Positions 43,635 to 56,198 are shown, counted from the first letter of the stretch. The stretch: DNA of 64,000 nucleotides from Adiantum capillus-veneris (GCA_014529385.2 CM043943.1:154411092-154475091), one strand, 5' to 3'. Notes: generated from the sequence alone by a model not told the origin. Numbers and translations: made by a program.

Positions 43635-45550
43635 ATGACATCTCGGCCCATTAACGACTCGCTGAATGTTGCACCTAAGCCAAAGAGGCGTAATCAACTC
43701 ACTTGGACCGAGCAAGACATGGCGAAAGCTCTTCAAGCAAGGGAAAATGGCCTATCTCTACACAAATTCTCTCTTCAATTTGGCATGAGTAGAACTGCCA
43801 TATCTAATTGGGAACAAGGGAGGACATAGACTAAGAAGAAAGCCCCCCCCCCCCCCCACTCAACTTTTAATAGAGGAAGTGGACGCTTCACTTCAATGGA
43901 TATACTTAAAATGTGAGTCAGGACGACACAGCGTTTCAATCCTAGATGTTAAGCTCAAAGTAGCCGAAATATGTCAAACTAGGCACACTTTATTTTCAAA
44001 TGGGATTCCAGGAAAAAGTTGGTGGGACAGTGTTCGCAAAAGACATCCAAAACTGGTCTTTCGGGTTTCGGAGGGACTGGACCAATCAAGGGTAACACGC
44101 TTTAGACCTGATATAGTTAAAAGCCTTCACAACAACCTTCAGAAATTGTATGATGAGCACAAGTATCCACCAACAAATATATGGAATGCGGATGAGACAG
44201 GTTTTCAAGGCTCAAGCGATAAAGGAATGAAGGTCTTGGCAAAGAAAGGCGCAAAAGTTGTTTATGGAGTTACATGCGACTCTTGAGAGTGGATGACAGT
44301 CTTGTGTTGTGTTAATGTTGCAAGTCAATCAATTCCTTCTTACTACATTTTCCAAGGAAGTAGAATCACAAGAAACTACATTGAAAATTGCGAAGAAGGT
44401 GCTATAATGGCCATGCAAAAGAAGGCATGGATGACTGGTGAGTTGTTTCAAGCATGGCTAGAACACTTTGACAATGCAATAACTCAAAACATAGGAAAAA
44501 CCATCAGACATCTTCTAGTTCTTGATGGACACGGGAGTCATGTTTCTTTAGATGTTGTCACTAAAGCTTACGAAGTAGATAGACATACTTACATTGCCAG
44601 CCCACACATCACACAAGTTGCAACCTTTGGACGTTTCTGTCTTCAAGTCACTAAAAGTACAATTTTGAAAAGAACGTGACATATGGTAGCAAAAGACATG
44701 TTCAAGACAAGCAAGCAAATCAGTGTTAGCTTCAATAGTTGCGAAGGCCATTTCCTCTTCTTTCACGGAGTCAAACATCCAAGCTGGTTTCTGCACCACA
44801 GGCATTTGGCCCCTAAACCCTTCTTCCGTTGTTTTTGAAGGTATGCCATGTACTTACATCAACTTGAGTGATGATCCAGCTTTGACAATTGGAGAAAACG
44901 TTTCTCAAGTAGCATCAACTCAACTACACAATGATATTGAGGATGAGGCCATCAATGCTTTAAATGACATGGCAACTCAGTTTGAGGACAATTTATATGT
45001 AGCACACAGTAATCTCACAACTCCACTTCAAGACGACATCTCTCCACCTCAAGAGTATGGGGGAAACACAGTTTCTTATAGACAGCTCTTGGAAGAAGAT
45101 GAGGAATGTTTTGGAGACCGATCAACATGTTTTGGGAGTTATCAAGCAGCAAATCAGGCAGAAGGTTCAAAGACAGTGCGAAATTCAACCATTCGTCAAC
45201 CCTTCCCGCAAAGGAGTAGTTAGCATCATATAAACCAATGTGCAAACAAAAATTCCCCACCCATATTACCCGCTCAGCAAGCCCACTCCAAGGAAACAAA
45301 TCGTGTCATTAATCTCCTGCAAATACCAACAAGAGAAGTATGCATCAAGCAAGTGAATCGTGAAGCATTTGTAGACTATACAAATAGCTTATTCCTCACT
45401 TCGACACGGTCTATTGAAAGCATAAAGGCCAAAATTACAAAAAAGGAGGAGGTAAGAAAATCAAAGGAGGAGAAAATCTTGGATAAGGAGAGGGGCAAGG
45501 AGAGGGGCAGACAAGGAGGCAGCACAACAAAAGAGGTTAGAAGCTCAACA
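43635..45550 (+). pseudogene. Pogo/Tigger-like DDE_1 transposase, broken
   Basis: The N-terminal piece (43,635-43,829) has a helix-turn-helix of the psq/CENP-B type (LHKFSLQFGMSRTAISNW). After a stop and a C run at about 43,845-43,858, the next frame (43,879-44,286) gives the second DNA-binding region (FSNGIPGKSWWDSVRKRHP) and the first catalytic Asp in IWNADETGF. An in-frame TGA (44,284-44,286) precedes LLVLDGHGSH with the second Asp. A frameshift near 44,590 moves to the frame with KLQPLDVSVF and the third Asp. The C-terminus (GFCTTGIWPLNPSSV) follows from 44,723. The enzyme would cut and paste a Tc1/mariner-type transposon. I could not find its terminal repeats. Confidence 0.88.
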
Positions 45551-47524
45551 AGCTAAATTGTCAAGGAGAGCATGGGAGATACAACAACAACAATTTGAGG
45601 ATCAATTACGCTCAGTTTCGTGGGAGGGACGATTCTTGCAAGGGATTGTGTGTAGGCCACTCCACACCAATACCCCATTCCATGCACTTGCGTGACGCCA
45701 TCGAATGGCTAAGATGCGACGGGCTCGTCGATTGTCGCAACAACAATGAGCCATTTTTTATTGTTTTTTATCATCTCGATATACTCGACACTACCATCAT
45801 GTTGTAATGCATACATAATGAATTTTTCATTGTTTTGGCCAAGCTACTTAATACAAAGAATTCAAAGGCATTTATCAACTTCTTTTATTCCATCTTTTTA
45901 TCTACTTGTATTTGCAGGAGGATTGATGCTCAAATAGCCCTCTGTCGACATGTGTGAAAGCTTGTGAGATGATAGTGTCTTTCATTTCTTGCATTTTATC
46001 CACCTTCTGTTCTATTGTGTGAAGTGTAGATGAGAACATTAAACTATGATAATAGAATCTAGATAGTTTGTTTACTCATTTTACCACATAGACTAGCATT
46101 AATCATCCAACTTAGAACCACATGAAATGTTTATCTAGCCCATAAACTAAGAGAGCATTCAAACAATTTAAAACAACCAAACATGCTAACTTCTTTGGAT
46201 TGCTGAGTGAGTTCATAAAGAATCTCACCTACAATTAAGGACATCGGGACTCGCAAATCCGAGCAACACCCCTATCATAGGGTTGCAACCACTCATAGAC
46301 CTGTCCAACAAGCAATCAAATGAGAAAACAAGCAGCATTGTGGCTGTTTCAGAAAGAAAAATGGGCCCTCAGACATGCTCTAACCTATGGTAAGGGCTTC
46401 AATCAACACCTGCACTAGAGGAGGGAATGAGACAGCACTGCATTGGGTTGGAGTGGTAGCGCTTCAGAAGATAGGTGGTAGAGCAGCTTTCACACGAGCC
46501 CACACTTTTTTTTTTTTGGGGGGGGGGGGGGGGATGGTTGTCCTTCGAAGTGACCAATTGCATCCAGAAGATGTTGGCCGCCACCTTGGGCTTCTCGTGT
46601 ACCACCTTCCAGTGTACACAGTCCCCTCATGCTTCCCTGCAATAACACAACTGAGTGGGTTTGAATCGATAAGTGGCATCCAGATGGGGGCACACCATTG
46701 GCTCTTCATGGAGTATCCAAGGGAAAATGAGTGGTAGCCCCCTCGTCCTTGTATTGGGCAGTTATCACACCGACTAGTCACCACCTCTCGGCACTTCCCA
46801 CACTGACTATTGTCACCCCATGCACCCCCATTGTTTTAACACATGAATATAAAAAACCTTAATTTATCCCACCTACCCTCACCATATAGCCACCAGCTTA
46901 CCTTCACATGCAGAGAGACACCTAGCAACCCTGGCCAATACCCAAGTCCCCAAAATTTTTGAATTTCCCAACCTAAACTGCCTTCTTCCTTAGGTGGCAC
47001 TCTATAGGCCCCTTTACCCTAATATAACAAGTGAATCAGCATGCAAGGTGCATATAATGAGAGAGTATATGTGACTGATTTCGAAACCTAGCTTTTTAAG
47101 GAGAGTCTGTCAAGATTTTAAGGGAAGGTTTGGAAAGGAAAGGCTAAAGGAAACGACAGGCATGCAATGGGAAGTTCGTTAAGGGGGATTTGGAAAGAAC
47201 ACGTGATGATGGGGATGTTTTCGGTGTGACAATGATGCCAACCGGTTGAATGACACAATTGCCATAGCTTTGAACCTACCACCTTTGGTCTTGCTCCTTA
47301 TTGCCTATCTGAAGGATGATATTGACTACGTTAGCAAATGCTCTTGGGTTAGCATCAAATACATAGATTAAGATTGAAACTTTTTATGGTATTGGGATGG
47401 GCTCTTCGGAAAAGGAACTAAACACGATCACATCTCATGAGATTTTGGGATTGTCATCACCAAATCATTTCAAAAGAAGGCATGCTTGATGTGACATCAT
47501 ATGCTCATTTTTCCACTAGAAAAT

Positions 47525-47526
<2 letters not shown>
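45551..47526. other. No recognisable gene
   Basis: The first part may be the 3' flank of the pogo-like transposon. A T/G homopolymer run lies at about 46,508-46,533. No domain signature in any frame. Confidence 0.5.

Positions 47527-47615
<89 letters not shown>
47527..47615. repeat. (CT)n microsatellite, 89 bp
   Basis: A pure CT tract. Leu-Ser frames through it are artefacts. Confidence 0.97.
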
Positions 47616-47618
<3 letters not shown>

Positions 47619-48430
47619 CCTATGACATCAAAATTTTATTTTTCTTCTTCTCTGTCAACGTTGTATTGATAGAGTTCTTTAAGAAAGCCAACATCACAAA
47701 AAGGTTTCAATAGTAGCAGTGATGGTCAAGAAGGAATGATGCTCCCTGATGCACTCTGCACAATATCTTGCAAGTGACCAAATTGTGATTGCATGTAGAT
47801 GTATTGGTTTACAAACGATGGGCTAGCCTAGAAAAGGTTGAACAATAAAAAATGTAAAGAACAATTAGTAGCTAGAACCATAGAGATCAATGATATTTGT
47901 GTTAATAGCAACAAACTTGCTCTCTTGAGTTGCATGTTTTAGTTTCTCAGTTGATTAAAGATTCTGTCAAAACTCCATCTCAAATGGACACAAAAATCAT
48001 TGTCATCTCTTGATCCACTTAAAAAGGCCACACCAAGATGGCAAGCCTACCTGTAAAGCCAAAATATTAACAAGGAAAATAGGAATCCATTGTGATGAAG
48101 TACCCCAACAAGGATGACACGCTTGATGATGGCCTATTGATGGATGCTAAGGATCACCTTGTTGCAAGAGTTTATAAGGGGCAAGGCTATGTTCTTTGCC
48201 TCTTGATCCATCTTTACTTGCACCCACACCAAAAAAATAGGCTCTCTCCAAAGAGTATGAAAAGATCCCTTATACATCACACTCTGCTATCTCACAAGTA
48301 TCTCATCTTCTATAAATTGTTGGAGCCCTCACAATCAATATCTATGCAATGAACTCTCTCCTTGTAGCGGAAACATCATAAAAAGAGTCTTGAGGTAGGA
48401 CTGATCAGTTGAGCTACTACGTCAATCATG

Positions 48431-48483
<53 letters not shown>

Positions 48484-49398
48484 TTGTGAAGGCCATCGAT
48501 AGCTTGAGCCATTTGAGCTTGCACAACATGGCAACGGACATGGGCAATGAAGACCTGTAAGAGTCAACCATCACTAAGAGGGAAACTGGTTAGGTTTTCA
48601 AGCTATAAGCATGACCCCATGGGCATGCCGAGCTGATTCCAAACAACAATAACAGATGGCACTCCTATTGTCTCAAGGGTGTTCCACCAAATACATTGAT
48701 GGGAGTATCATGCATGGTATCAACTAGTTTATCAGTTGTGTGGTACTTCTCTGAGGAAAATAACCTTCCACAATGTCTATCCAAATGCAAAGCATACACA
48801 TGACATGAATTTTTCAAGGAGTGGATATCAGAGGGTGCAACAATTGGTTTGAGACTCGAAAGCTTCCAATCGGGGAAATCATGGATGATGAGTTTCATGA
48901 TCACAATCTGCATTGCAATTTGGCACAACAAAGCTATGCGAGATGATGCTCCTTGGCTATCAATGACGAATGAACTTCGAGAAACACGCAAAAATATCTT
49001 AATATTAAGGTCATCTTGTAGGAGCCAGACCATGCTAAAAATGCACTCACACATGAGATTATAACTCCCTAGCAAAATTTATGGGAGTGGCTGGCACTTC
49101 CAATTTGCTAGCGACAAACCTCTTGCAAGGTCATGACCAGTGCTCATGCATTTCTTGCAACGGAGAAAGTTCTACTTCTAGTGAAAACATGCACGGAGTA
49201 GGTCGGAAACGTTTTGAAAAAAGCTTAATAAGGAAAATCTCGCCAAATACTACTCTGGAGAGGTGCAATTTGGAAAAAAATTGCACCATGAGCACTCGGG
49301 GGGGGGGGGGGGGGGGGGGGCAACATTTGTGGGGCAAAGAGCAAGAGGTATTGTGCGCGAACAAGAAGAGTTTTCTAGTGGCACAATATAGACAGAGG
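47616..49398. other. No recognisable gene; microsatellite and poly-G run
   Basis: Holds a (CT)n tract at 48,434-48,479 and a run of 23 G at 49,298-49,320. A minus-strand open stretch of 136 codons at 48,665-49,075 has no motif I recognise. Confidence 0.5.
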
Positions 49399-49640
49399 CA
49401 CTACAAGGGATCACTTGGTTACTGACGCCATTTTTCTGACGTCCATGGCGGGTGTCGGTATAAGCGTTGATAAAGATGGAGGGAGACATTGCTCAATTCA
49501 AAATTTAAATTTTATATTCCATCACGTATACCGACGCCTATACCAACGGTCATACCAACGCCTATATAGACTCCAATCAGGGATTTAAATTACGCAATGA
49601 CGCATTTTGTTAAATGTTAATTATTGTTGTTATTATCACT
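49399..49640 (+). repeat. Left terminal and subterminal region
   Basis: CACTACAA, then TGACGCCATTTTTCTGACG, GGGTGTCGGTATAAGCG, and at 49,525-49,580 three copies of a (A/G)TACC(G/A)ACGCCTATA-like unit. Then CAGGGATTTAAATTACG and an AT-rich stretch. Repeats of this sort near transposon ends are usual binding sites for element-encoded proteins. Confidence 0.6.
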
Positions 49641-49689
49641 ATTTTTTTCATGTTAATAACATATCTAATGTCATGACTTACGAAAACCG

Positions 49690-49824
49690 ATAGAAAACGT
49701 AGAACCGGCAGGGCAACCACAAACCCCGGTAGGCCTGGCGGGCATATTATGAATCCCGGCGGGCAAAGCAAGAATCCCGCCGGCCCCGTCATGTACCCCC
49801 TCCATATTTGGCGGCTCTATATAA
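49690..49824 (+). promoter_or_regulatory. Left GC-rich block and TATA box
   Basis: CCGGCAGGGC, CCTGGCGGGC, CCCGGCGGGC and CCCGCCGGCCCC repeats lie in otherwise AT-rich DNA, followed by TATATAA at 49,818-49,824. It points toward the transposase. The mirror-image counterpart is at 57,494-57,555. Confidence 0.6.
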
Positions 49825-49944
49825 CCCTGTAGTACACATCACATCACATCACCGCTTCCTCTAAATTTGGTCATCCTTTAAAATTTAGAAGAAAAACTAA
49901 AGGTAAAAGAATGAATAGTCTTTTAAAAAAAAATAAAACTTAAT

Positions 49945-50560
49945 GAAACTCTGATCATGGATCATTAGTTCTTTTTTGGACTGAACTGATTCTTGAAAGG
50001 AGGTAGAAAGGTGAATCTTTGGGTCGGTATCTCTACATTTGGGATGGACTAATCTCATGTTTGGTTCACCGTTATATTTGCTAAATTGATTGCTATATTG
50101 ATTAGAACTTCTATCATGGGTCATTAGTTCTTTTTTGGACTGAACTGATTCTTGAAAAGAGATAGAAAGGTGAATCTTTGGGTCGATATCTCTACTTTTG
50201 GGATGGACTGATCACATGTTTGATTCACCGTTGTATTTGCTTGCTATTCCGATTAGAGCTCCAATCATGGGTCATTAGTTCTTTTTTGGACTGGACTGAT
50301 TCATGAAAGGAGGTAGGAAGGTGAATCTTTGGGTCGATATCTCTACTTTTGGGATGGACTGATCACATGTTTGATTCACCGCTGTATTTGCTTGCTATTT
50401 CGATTAGAGCTCCAATCATGGGTCATTAGTTCTTTTTTGGATTGGACTGATTCATGAAAGGGGTAGGAAGGTGAATCTTTGGGTCGATATCTCTACTTTT
50501 GGGATGGACTGATCACATATTTGATTCACCGTTGTATTTGCTTGCTCATGTTTGAGTAGA
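49945..50560 (+). repeat. Tandem repeat, period about 151-159 bp, four copies
   Basis: The phrase GGTCATTAGTTCTTTTTTGG recurs at about 49,960, 50,120, 50,271 and 50,422. Each copy also carries GGTGAATCTTTGGGTCG and GGGATGGACT. It lies between the left TATA box and the transposase start, so it would be leader, intron or regulatory sequence. Confidence 0.92.
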
Positions 50561-50700
50561 TTGAGGTTATTCCCTTCAGGCTTCACTACTACGCTTGTGT
50601 GTGATATTGATTATAACACTAATGTTTGGTTTGAATAATACTTGAAAGAAGAGATAGCATACTGAACTATGTTTATTGGTTTTGCAGGCATCCAATAAGT

Positions 50701-52994
50701 ATGTCTTCCACCGGGAATGTCAGCGGTGGTGTTGGTGTCCCAAGCCTGGCTTCCTTGAGGAGACCTCCTACCTCGATGCCAGGTCCTGCTTCGCAGGGCA
50801 CCACTTCGCAGGGCAAGCGAAAGGCAGGTGGAAAAAGTCCAGGACCCGAGTGGAATTTTGCCACAAATTTAAATAAGTATCAAAATTGGAAATGTAACTT
50901 TTGTGGCGAAGAGAAATCTGGAGGAGCACCAAGAATAAGGGATCATTTGCTAGGTGTCAATACCAGAATTCAAGGAGGAAAGTGCAAGGGCTTAGGTGCA
51001 GAAGAAGAAGCTATGCGCTTAAAAGCTTTAATTGGTAAGCTAATTTCCACGAGCAAAAGATCAAAACTCTCTACTTCGACCATCACACCCCCGTATCGAT
51101 AAGATCAAACCAGTATGAGGGATCATTGGGTGTAACGCCCACCAATAGAAGCACTCAAAGTAGGGAACCAACTTCTCATATCGATGGAAGTACTCCTCCA
51201 AACCATGGATCTCCTGACTTTCAGGTAGGTTCGTCAAAAAGTAGAGAGGTTAGCTTACAGACGAGCTTCAAAACACTTGCCTTAGAAGAAGCACAACTTG
51301 CACTAGCTAAAGCCGTCTATTTCACTGGGGGATCATTGGCCATTGTCACCCGTGATGCATGGAAGTCAGCGTGGAAACGCATTGGGGAGTATGGTGCTGG
51401 ATTTACCCCTCCAACATATCACCATATGAGAAACCAACTGTTGGATAAATGTTACACAAGCACACAACAGGATATTCTAAGGGTAATATTAAATGCAACA
51501 GAACAATCTGGATACACCATAGTTAGTGATGGTTGGTCCAACATTCAAAGGCGGCCATTGATCAACATCATGCTTGTATGTCCGCGTGGTGAATGTTTTA
51601 TCAAAGCTGTGGATAGCTCTGGTCAAATAAAGTCTGGCAGTTTTATAGTTGACATCATTGGCGACGCAGTTGAGGAACTTGGAAAAGAAAATGTTGTCCA
51701 AGTAATCATGGACAATGCCAAAAATTGCAGGGCTGTAGGTAGAATACTTGAAAGTCGCTTCTCTCACCTATATAGTGCTAGTTGCAGTACACACAACTTG
51801 AACTTGGTATTGCAAGATTGGTACAAGAGGGAGGACACAGAGTGGTTCAAATGGATAGTAGACAATGCTCTCTTAATAGTCAAGTTCGTTTTGAAGCGTC
51901 AGAGGGTTCTTGACATGTACCGTTAGAGGATGTCTACTATGTTAAAACTACCGTGCGAAACTAGATTTTGCACCAACTACTATACGGTAGAATCACTAAT
52001 AAAAAATAAGAATGCTGTGATGGAGACATTTGTTTGTGCCACTTTTTCAGAATGGGAGGTTGGTCAAAGGGAGAAGATAAAAAGAAAAATAGGGGTGATC
52101 AGAGATCTACTAGCTGATCGCCACTTCTGGGATGATGTGGTGGATGTGCACAATGTCATGATGCCCATTATGCTCGCATTACGCCAACTGGATTCTGCCT
52201 TGCCTAACATAGGTAAGGTGTGGATGGCTTGGTGGACTGTTCAAGAAAGCCTTGCAAATCCAGAGGAGCCCTAGGAGCCAATTGTGAAGCCTTGGAAGAC
52301 ACCATTCACTCAAAAGAGGAGAGAAATTTTGAGAAAGTATGTGCATGGTCGATGGGTTGGAGCACATAGTCCACTACACAACATAGCTTTCTTATTGGAT
52401 CCAGAGTATTGGGCAATGGAAATAGACAAACTTGATGAGGAGGTGCTGGAAGACTTTTATGATGTGATAGGCAGGTTTTATGATGATCCTGATGAGCATG
52501 CATCAGCTGTTACTGATCTTACGAAGTTTAAACTCAAAGAGGGTAAGTTTGGTATAGAATTTGTGCAGAAACTTGCCACGGAGCAACCAGTGTGGAAGTG
52601 GTGGATGATGAATGGTGGTAGTGTACCCACCCTTAAACGCCTAGCTGTTAGAATCCTAGCCCAATGTGCATCCAATTCAAGTTCTAAGAGAAACTGGAGT
52701 ACATATAAATATGTACATTTCACCATCAGAAACCGCCTTCTAAATTCAAGAGCTGAAAAATTGGTGTATATGTACTGCAACCATCGGCTATTGGCAAGAG
52801 TGCAAGCTGAGAACTACAAAGAGGAGATGCCGCACTGGACTTATGATGTAACCAACGATGAGGTGGACGAAGACAGTGAGCTGCAAGGGGAATCTCATGA
52901 AGTAGAAACTACATGTACTTTAGAAGAGATTGAAGAGAATTTGGAAATTGAACCAACTTTGATCCGTCGCAGCAAGCGACGGTGGTTTAATTAA
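50701..52994 (+). pseudogene. hAT-family transposase with BED finger and DUF659
   Basis: The N-terminal part (50,701-51,102) has a BED-type zinc finger (WKCNFCGEEKSGGAPRIRDH; the final His/Cys is less clear). A run of five C at 51,088-51,092 marks a one-base frameshift. From there one frame runs to 52,994: DUF659 region (YTIVSDGWSNIQRRPLIN, QVIMDNAKNCRAVG, CSTHNLNLVLQD) and the C-terminal hAT dimerisation region (LKRLAVRILAQCASNSSSKR). TAG codons at 51,924-51,926 and 52,272-52,274 interrupt it. The total of about 760 codons is normal for the family. It would cut and paste DNA as a dimer. With one indel and two stops it is only recently dead. Confidence 0.92.
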
Positions 52995-53281
52995 TAGATT
53001 ATCGAATCCATTGAGTGACTTCTGCTTAAGTTCAGAAACTGTTTATCTTATAAGCTTTTTTTTATATTTAGTTTAAGGTTTAGACATTTGCTTAATAATA
53101 AACGAAGCCCTTAAAAACCTTTACAAGGCCACAAATCACTATTAAAGCTTCATAATATACAAAGCCCTAACAAATCGTTGCATTATCACATATCATAATT
53201 GAAGCTGAAGAGAAGACAATTCACAATTCACTAATAAATTCTCGCAAGACAACGAGTCAATGTTATCAAATGTTACAAAAA
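52995..53281. other. Convergent 3' ends, 287 bp
   Basis: The only spacer between the transposase stop and the RING stop on the other strand. AT-rich, with AATAATAAAC at about 53,093 as a possible polyadenylation signal for the plus strand. Confidence 0.5.
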
Positions 53282-54205
53282 CTATCCAAGTGATAGTGAA
53301 ATATTTGTGAGAATATCTTCATTCTCCTGTTCACGCTGACATTTAAGCTTATTATAGTCTTCGGACATTTTAAACATTGCATATAGCTTTTTGGATATCT
53401 CAAACTCACATATAGCACAATGAAAGTTATTCATCATGCTTTGCATCAAGCATGATATATGATACATATGTCCGCATGGCAAGCTAAAGTGACCACACCA
53501 CTCATGAAAGAATGATCTACATATGGGGCAAGGACCACCGTGCTCACCAGAAGCTAGAGGGGCCTCAATAGATGTTGGGTGCTCAATCAATGTGGCAGCA
53601 TTTTGTTTTTTTATAGTCGCCTCTAACTCTTTTACGTGGTGAGATAGCACCTTCACCTCCCTTTGCAAGTCTCTATTTAGGGTTTCTTCTGCATGAGAGC
53701 CTTGTGTAGCTTGTGATGCTTGCCTGAGTTGAGTTTGAAGCTCCTCCTTAACTTGATACACTTCCATTGATGCACATTCTAGTGCCAATGACATCTCTTG
53801 CCGTGTGACGGTGATTGCAGTACTGCGAATGTCCTCAACCGTCATGTGAGGTGTCCTTGAGCTAAAGTCCACCGCTTCACCCAAGACATAATGCATGTAT
53901 AACATCTTGAACCACAATGGACAATCCATATGATGCATAGGATGACCCATAACATCGAGATATATGTTCTCTCCATTGTCTCGTATGTCTGCATTAATGC
54001 ATTGTGATAGCTTGAGTCGGCCTTTCTTGATGTTGTCATCTGCAACGCCTGGTCATATGGATTTCACCATTTCTCGGTCAATCCTAGTGTTCACCTCTCT
54101 CCATTGTGTACCCACCGGGTTGGCCCACTGGGAGCAACGAGCAGCAATTCGAGCGGTGTCGTTCACTCCACCGCCTTGACACATGGATCTAAGATGCTTA
54201 TCCAT
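53282..54205 (-). pseudogene. RING-H2 protein with coiled coil, one in-frame TGA
   Basis: The frame opens at a Met at 54,205 (MDKHLRSMCQGGGVNDT) and runs to 53,282, about 307 codons. It is interrupted once by TGA at 54,053-54,055. The middle is a helix rich in Glu, Gln and Leu (EVYQVKEELQTQLRQA, VKVLSHHVKELEATIKK), a likely coiled coil. The RING follows: CPIC, then PCGHMYHISC, then CAIC, giving the C3-H2-C3 pattern of RING-H2 E3 ubiquitin ligases. After the RING is a short charged tail. It would pass ubiquitin to a partner held by the coiled coil; the target is unknown. The N-terminal 120 residues match nothing I know. Confidence 0.8.
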
Positions 54206-54250
54206 ATCCTGATTAAACACTATACTTCAGTTACGGCATGCAAACTTAAT

Positions 54251-54395
54251 GATAATCAATTGCTATAAGAGTAACCGCCATTTTACGACAATCAATTGCT
54301 ATAATTTTAACCACCATTTTACGTCAATCAATTGATATTAGAATAACCACCATCTTACGACAATCAATTGATATAAGAGTAACCACCATTTTTTA
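54251..54395. repeat. 36-bp tandem repeat, four copies
   Basis: (G)A(C/T)AATCAATTG(C/A)TATAAGAGTAACC-type units start at about 54,251, 54,287, 54,323 and 54,359. Each has the palindrome CAATTG. It sits between the kinase and RING ORFs on the minus strand, so it is either an intron or a spacer with its own regulatory role. Confidence 0.92.
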
Positions 54396-54587
54396 AATCA
54401 ATGAATGACAATCAATGACTCCACGTGGCTTATTGCTTGAAACTTAAGAGAAAAAACAAAACTCATAGAAAATTTGTTTTCTATTGAGATATAACAAAGT
54501 GTTTTTATTACTCATACATCATCCATTGCGCATAAAACCCAATTTTTAAAAGTGCTTTTATAAGTCACAAGTCTTAGAAAACCCTGC

Positions 54588-56198
54588 TTAATAAAGTACA
54601 TCATATATCCATAAAAAAAAGGCTACACTCATTGCAGAGGGAGGGCGTAAGCATCGTTCTGGCTGGGCTTCAAATCTTTCTAATTCTTCGTCCAAAAGTG
54701 ACAAGGTCTTTCTGTCTGTGGATTTCTTCCTCACCCAACCTTCCACAACAATCCTAGATATGGCTTGTACCTCCACTGAAACCTTATGTTTGAACCAATC
54801 TGTGCTGTAGTAGTCAGAGAACTCTCCACAAAACTTACAAAATTGCCATATCACCCATCCTATGGTGTACACATCTGTGGCCTTGGTCCATGGGCATAAA
54901 TTCTTGCCATCTAGTAACTCAGGAGCTCGCCAAGGATGAAGCTTTTGCCAATTTTCATCGGTATTGTTGGTCTTTTGTGTCTCTAAGCCAACACGCAGAG
55001 CCAATCCCCAATCAATTATTCCAATACGGGGAGTGAGATCCTTGGTAAAGTCCAACATGATGTTCCATGGATGGAGATCATTGTGGATCACTCCCTCGTC
55101 ATGTGCGAATCGCAATGCCTTCACCAAGGCATGGATCAACGAGGGAGCATGATTGCACAGGCTCTTGATACGTTTTTTCTTGTCTTCAGAGGGATGCTCC
55201 CATTTAAAGTCTTCAGGGATCTTTCCTTTCCCCTCTTGATGCGCTACAAGTGTCGTGAAAGAGCCATGTGGAAGGGGCACTGTCTCCATAAGATCACCTA
55301 AAGTCCCCCCATTGAAGTAGGGGAATATCAGAAACCATGGCAACGTTACAGAGTGGGCAATACTCCTCACAATCCCTCTATGGTTGAGATCTACTCCACT
55401 TTCTAATGCAAAGCTTTTCCACTGATGCTTGGCCTGTCCTTTGAACTCCTTGGCACAATAAGTATTCGTTGCAGGAAGGAAACTGATCCCTTTGATTTGA
55501 ACTTGCCACCCTGTGCCATAAGCCCCTGACCCAAGTTTCTTGATCTTCTTAATGGACTTATTTGGAATGCCCAAAGTCATACTACATTCAGAATTGTATA
55601 TACTGCTCTCCAAGTGACTGGCAGAAGCAATAGCACCCGATGTTCCCTCAATGGCAGCCTCCTCAATAAACGGTTCTCCAACTTGGCTGCTCCCCATAAC
55701 TCTCGTGATAGCCATTCGCATTTTCTTGCTTAGGCCAAACTGTGTGTCTATGTGGGATGCTCACCTTGACCTCTCCTTTTCAGCTCTCCATCTCGCGTTC
55801 CAATGCTCTAGCTTACCCTTGTCTACTTCTTGAGGGCATTCCTCTTTCAAATCAGAGGCCACCTTGGGCAAATTGCCCACCCAACTGCTCAGTAATGAGA
55901 TTATTGATTCGGTTGTTTTTTCTGGATATAACAACAAAATTTTGCGGGCAATCTCACTGTATAATGATTGCAGTCTAGACTCATCTGCAACAATCTTCGC
56001 TATATCGTCGGGATCTAGTGCACTGACGATTGTAATCAACAATTGTCTAATTTTCTTTTTGAACTCTATCACTGAAGTAGCAGAAGGATCCCTTTTGCCT
56101 GCAATGGTATTATTGCAAACAACACATTGTGAAATATAACTATGTGCCACTCCATTTGGATCTTTTCTACGTGAAACAAAAAGTGCAGTATGCCTCAC
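54588..56198 (-). pseudogene. Protein kinase with novel N-terminal region, one in-frame TGA
   Basis: The frame runs from Met at 56,198 to 54,588, about 536 codons, interrupted once by TGA at about 55,761-55,763. The N-terminal 145 residues (ISQCVVCNNTI, then helical VIEFKKKIRQLLITIVSA) are unknown to me. In the right part, counting from the Met at 55,721, the kinase fold is complete: Gly loop LGSGAYGTG (63-71), CAKEF with the ATP-binding Lys (91), IHNDLHPWN with catalytic Asp (HND for HRD, 213-215), IIDWGLA (DWG for DFG, 237-239), WRAPELL and DVYTIGWVIW. All catalytic residues are present, so an active Ser/Thr-type kinase is plausible before the stop arose. The atypical HND and DWG set it apart from ordinary plant receptor kinases. 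Confidence 0.85.

Noticed and set aside
48665-49075. Minus-strand open stretch of 136 codons
   Set aside because: No recognisable motif, no conserved neighbour and average composition; I cannot support a gene.
49399-49406. Firm assignment of the 10-kb unit to the CACTA superfamily
   Set aside because: The ends resemble CACTA, but no Transposase_21/TNPD protein is present and the 3-bp TSD is ambiguous. The transposase seen is of hAT type.
54588-56198. Kinase as an ordinary host receptor-like kinase gene
   Set aside because: There is no signal peptide, membrane segment or extracellular domain. It sits between a transposase and a putative transposon end, with a promoter that mirrors the transposase promoter.
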